A DNA stretch of 64,000 bases from Siphonodentalium dalli. Its lineage: Eukaryota > Mollusca > Scaphopoda > Gadilida > Siphonodentaliidae. Shown here in pieces: positions 60,794 through 64,000 of this stretch; within the stretch, counting starts at the first letter, position 1; each line of letters begins with the position of its first letter. The notes beneath the pieces were generated by a model, which saw nothing but the letters and a program-made list of their open reading frames with translations, did no database searches and was not told the DNA's origin. A program made the translations under genes and the position numbers. The stretch covers positions 26,793,141-26,857,140 of the forward strand of contig CP136065.1 in the NCBI GenBank assembly GCA_032622095.1, given 5' to 3'.

Positions 60794-61043
60794 ACATCCA
60801 AACTATTACATGATGTCAGCCCGAAATGTGCTGCGAACATTTCATGGAATACTAATAGTCCACATCCATGCATGGACATCACGCGTCTACATACATGATA
60901 TGTATTTGCCAAATGCACATAATATAATAGAATCAAGCATGAACTGAGCATACTCACAGATGGTTATTCTACGATAATAATTACATCGCACATAATCCAC
61001 AAAACTCGAGAGATAGAACTGTTCATATCGTAATGAACATTCT

Positions 61044-61430
61044 TTAACTCTTTACCCAACAGAAGGGCCCTGTGCCAATGCATTCTCTTATATATGCGAG
61101 TCGACCATAGGTCGCCTCGCATATATAAGAGAATGCATTGGCTTAACACATTAAAAATGATAAAATTGTTAAAGAATGTGAGAAAAAATGGTAAAAAAGT
61201 GTTAAAAATAGATTTTTTTAGGCCAATGCATTCTCTTATATATGCGAGGCGACCTATGGTCGACTCGCATATATAAGAGAATGCATTGGCACAGGGCATA
61301 ACTGTAACTATCACAATGTGGTCAAGGAGGCGGTTCCAATGATATCCATATTTGTATGGTTCTATTGAGACAGACCGAAGATATTTTAGGCTGTTGAAGC
61401 TTTATTTGGCCGGTTTTGGCCGGTTTGTTG
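61044..61430 (+). mobile_element. TTAA element, family M, 3'-clipped (M5)
   Basis: Left TTAA 61044-61047, hairpins at 61075-61141 and 61223-61289, very similar to M3 and M4. It stops at 'ggccggtttgttg', about 13 bases short of the expected right end. The matching empty site is TTAA at 58497-58500 in the left arm; the clip also removed 'ttcataata'-like flank. Confidence 0.8.
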
Positions 61431-61586
61431 AACACCAGTGTAATGCTCACAATTATGACACAAATCTGGGCTTATATATACACTATCACTCGAGGCTATA
61501 GAACACTAGGTTCAAACAAATGTGACTCGTTCCAAAATTAACAAAGAATTCTAAACAAACAAAGCTAACGAGAGATAAGCAACTCC

Positions 61587-61961
61587 TTAAAGACATATTA
61601 TGTACTCGTTCGGGTGCGTTAAACTGTTAAGATAGTATTCAGGCAGTATGCCAACTGGAGGAATGTACTATTCTACTACATCGCCGAAAATCTCAAGCAG
61701 ATCGACCGGACCACTCCGTAGAAAACATCATCTGAACTACGGTCAATTGTAAATATTTACTTCTCGATTCGGGACGCAACTGTCGTAGACAAACTAACGA
61801 AATTTGTTTCGCCATCGAGAGTCACTGAAATTAATGTATATATAAGAAAAACGGCGTGCGTTGTTAATTTTCAAATAATATATGTAAAAATAACTACTTT
61901 GAGCAAGATTATACTCCATTTCTATTTGATCACCCTACCGGAGTGTTTCACATCACTTTAA
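61587..61961 (-). mobile_element. TTAA element, family Q, in the right arm (Q3)
   Basis: TTAA at 61587-61590 and 61958-61961; 375 bp, a reverse copy of Q1. The empty site in the left arm is TTAA at 58330-58333 between 'cagctttaaaa' and 'agagttgctta', so a TTAA was duplicated on insertion. Confidence 0.85.
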
Positions 61962-62286
61962 TTTTAAAGCTGACAGATGATTTGAAAAATCGAAATATCG
62001 CAAATGGGTTCAATAGTAAACACAGAGGCACGTGCATAACTGCATCCCGATAAGTCCTTTGATAGTGTCATGGCATATCTAGTATTTCATATAAATATAC
62101 ATCTAGTGACTATACATGTAATGTATTAGCATTGCGAAACATTACTTTCAGGCACAGTCGAATCAAGGCCCAAGCATGCAGTGAGAAGCTATTGATGCAA
62201 ATAGATACAAATCGCCAGCTTCTATAAAGCGTACACACTGACGAGGGCTAATCAAGCAATTCCTAGTAAGGAAAAATCCTGGAAGT

Positions 62287-62430
62287 CCAGGGGGGGGGGT
62301 CTGAAAATTTTTCCAGACACGTATGCTACTTTTTTGCCGATGACCACTTTTTGGACCCACCCACCCCCGATCCCAAATTTGTTTCCATTTCATAGAGTTT
62401 TTTCCAGCCATGTTTTGACACCCACCCCCT
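62287..62430. mobile_element. G-tract-ended MITE-like element (G5)
   Basis: Begins CCAGGGGGGGGGGTCTGAAAA, shown here as CCAGG plus GGGGGGGGTCTGAAA, with 'ggacccacccacccccgatc' inside and a closing 'gacacccaccccct'. Same family as 14079 and 15600. Confidence 0.5.
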
Positions 62431-62756
62431 TGTGGAACGCAAAACACAAACATACAGAGAAAACCAGGACCAAACCTCCTACATTTAGATTCAGTGAATC
62501 TAGTAATGAACAGCAGGACTGGTCTCTAGCAGTATATTCTTGACTGCAGTGGATTTTGTCCCTAGAAACATGAGTCAAACACTTACAAATGTAAATGTTG
62601 CGGATAACATGGCAGTTCAGTCAGACAGACTCTGACCTAGTAGACCACACTGCAGTTTTGACGGCCTCCCAAGATATGGCATCATTAATCGTTTTTGTTA
62701 AATATCATATTTCCACAGCTCTGCAGTCAATTTATTCTAAAGATTAGTATATGCAC

Positions 62757-62888
62757 AGAGCATGGCTTGGAGTTGACTACGCGAATGTAGTGGCCAGTGG
62801 GAAGGGTGTATTTCATGAGCCGAAGGCGAGTGAACTACGCCATTCCCACTGGCCACTACATTCGCGTAGTTAACGACAAGATATGCTC
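62757..62888. repeat. 132-bp long hairpin (apical-motif type)
   Basis: Arms around 'ctacgcgaatgtagtggcca' and its complement; apex GAGCCGAAGGCGAG with a CC-GAA-GG turn (62820-62826). Mismatches cluster near the tip. Confidence 0.85.
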
Positions 62889-63177
62889 TAATCATTATAT
62901 TATATCAAACATTTATAGACAAACTGACGTTCTAATATTTATATACCATCGAACATTTTATTGCTAAACTGAAGTCATTGTATTGTGTCAAGATTGCATT
63001 CAATTTCCTTCTCGTCACAAAACCTATTATTATAAAGCAGCTTTAATGCTATTGTGACTATCAGCTAAGCATGAGTGGGTAACCAGTCACTGACACAGCG
63101 CGCACGGTTAATCATAATTAATAGTCACTGTTTTACTTTTTTATGGAAATTTCTAAAAAATATTATGTCTATACACC
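62889..63177. other. No gene or repeat recognised
   Basis: Short AT-rich spacer without features. Confidence 0.3.
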
Positions 63178-63285
63178 AGGTAGGCGATATTGCTCAACAG
63201 CAGCTAGGTGATTTTGTTTTACACCAGATAGGTGATATTGTTTTACACCAGATAGGTGATTGTATTATATCAGATAGGTTAAATT
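63178..63285. repeat. ~27-bp tandem repeat
   Basis: About four units of 'taggtgatattgttttacac' plus 'cagata'. The 80-residue frame across it contains a spurious HQIGDIVL repeat. Confidence 0.85.
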
Positions 63286-64000
63286 ATTATATGCTACGTG
63301 CCACCCAGAGTCATTAGACATTACTAAATTATGTTTATCACATACAAATATAGCAATACACTAGAGCACCCAGGAGCACCAATGGGAAATCAAAGAAAGT
63401 TAATGTTATGATTGATTCCAATTGATTCAGATTGGTCAGGATTGGTTAGGAATTTTATAACGTTCACAGTTTATCTTGTATGAATTCAGGAATCTTGTAT
63501 GAGTTCAGAAAAGGCATTATTTCTATTGGACTGCTCATGTGTAGCATGTGAGAGTAAAAGCATATAATAGTAGAAACCTGTATTAACTCATTCATGATAT
63601 TGTGAATTATTACTATTTTCTATCTCTTTTGTCACATATGAGATAATTGTGCTATCCACTCACAAGTCTAGGTATGTTACATGTTTTTTTCTTTATACAT
63701 CAATGTATACATCAGTGTTTAATGTCCATGTTTGACCATATTTGGCCTTAAATTTATTACTTTAAAGTTAACCTTATTTGATATTAATTACATAGAATAC
63801 TGCATGGGCGATTCAGCTGCATTAAGAATACTTTCCCTTTTCCTAATGAGGCACAAACCAACATCCAATGGCCCTAGTGTGTTTAGTGTTGCTGCTGTTC
63901 CTTGTTATTGATTTCTTAGTGTTACAAACTAGTAAAAATCCAATAAAAGGTGTGAAGGAAAACAAAATAATTTTGTCGCGGAAACAATTGCTTTGGGCTT
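63286..64000. other. No supported gene
   Basis: 'tcacatatgagataattgtg' and 'atccactcac' near 63632-63663 are a decayed relative of the hairpin at 45112-45258. Nothing else is recognised. Confidence 0.3.

Larger units (their letters stand above)
58098..62192. repeat. ~4.1-kb inverted repeat with one invaded arm
   Basis: The left arm 58098 to about 58705 is intact. The right arm runs from about 60160 to 62192 and matches it in reverse, e.g. 'tgcttgaggcttgattcgac' against 'gaatcaaggcccaagca', and 'gcagcacatttcgggctgac' against its complement at 60819-60838. The right arm is longer only because K3, M5, Q3 and a stretch at about 60839-61000 are inserted. The loop (58705-60160) holds a hairpin and a tandem repeat. 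No ORF suggests an encoded protein. Confidence 0.8.

Noticed and set aside
1-64000. tRNA, rRNA and other structural RNA genes
   Set aside because: I looked for T-loop and promoter-box patterns by eye and found none convincing; a tRNA scan was not possible.

Overview
This is eukaryotic nuclear DNA, very probably from a marine invertebrate. It is AT-rich, full of simple-sequence runs and small transposable elements, and has only one complete recognisable gene. A mollusc is the best guess. Evidence: tandem repeats with 'cccataactcyg' boxes and 'gacggacggac' ends (9360-9885); a dispersed repeat ending in 'ttgcaacagctc' (3812-3966); and a (CTGT)n plus core-repeat array resembling the 'pearl'/Helentron-like elements of bivalves (16652-18235). 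This is recalled family knowledge, not a database hit.

Genes: the one confident gene is an intronless atonal-family bHLH transcription factor at 26696-27235 (+), in a repeat-poor island of about 4 kb (25.8-29.7 kb). A probable terminal coding exon of an unidentified gene lies at 848-1124 (+). A short ORF with an N-myristoylation-type start lies at 2626-2820. Reverse-transcriptase C-terminal remnants of LINEs lie at 21202-21562 (-), 42300-42815 (-) and 43888-44448 (+). All other long ORFs are repeat artefacts.

Mobile elements: the window is dominated by small non-autonomous elements bounded by TTAA (piggyBac-like target choice). I separate five families by their ends: M (internal twin hairpins), N (AACCCTTTCTATACTAAA ends), K (AAAGGCACGGGTGGCG ends), Q (AAAGTGATGTGAAACACT end) and S (AAAGGGG end). 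They nest in each other and abut while sharing a TTAA. Other groups are a 685-bp TIR family E (TGGCTGCGGACACACG ends), a hAT-type element with a clean 8-bp target duplication (31769-32889), G-tract-ended elements, a Helitron-like tandem array, and several long hairpins.

Large structures: (1) 34409-41739 is a 5.4-kb element with ~1-kb terminal inverted repeats, exactly bracketed by a nearly identical ~0.97-kb direct repeat. Its inverted repeats carry clusters of YY1-like and ETS-like motifs and its core is a ~42-bp minisatellite. (2) 58098-62192 is a ~4.1-kb inverted repeat whose right arm has received three TTAA elements while the left arm is the matching empty site. (3) Several M elements carry two hairpins that are reverse complements of each other, so each could fold as two hairpins or as one long stem. 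(4) Four hairpins with unrelated stems share an apical motif around a C-GWA-G turn.

All comparisons were made by eye; repeat boundaries are usually good to a few bases at TTAA or TSD ends and to about 10-30 bases elsewhere.
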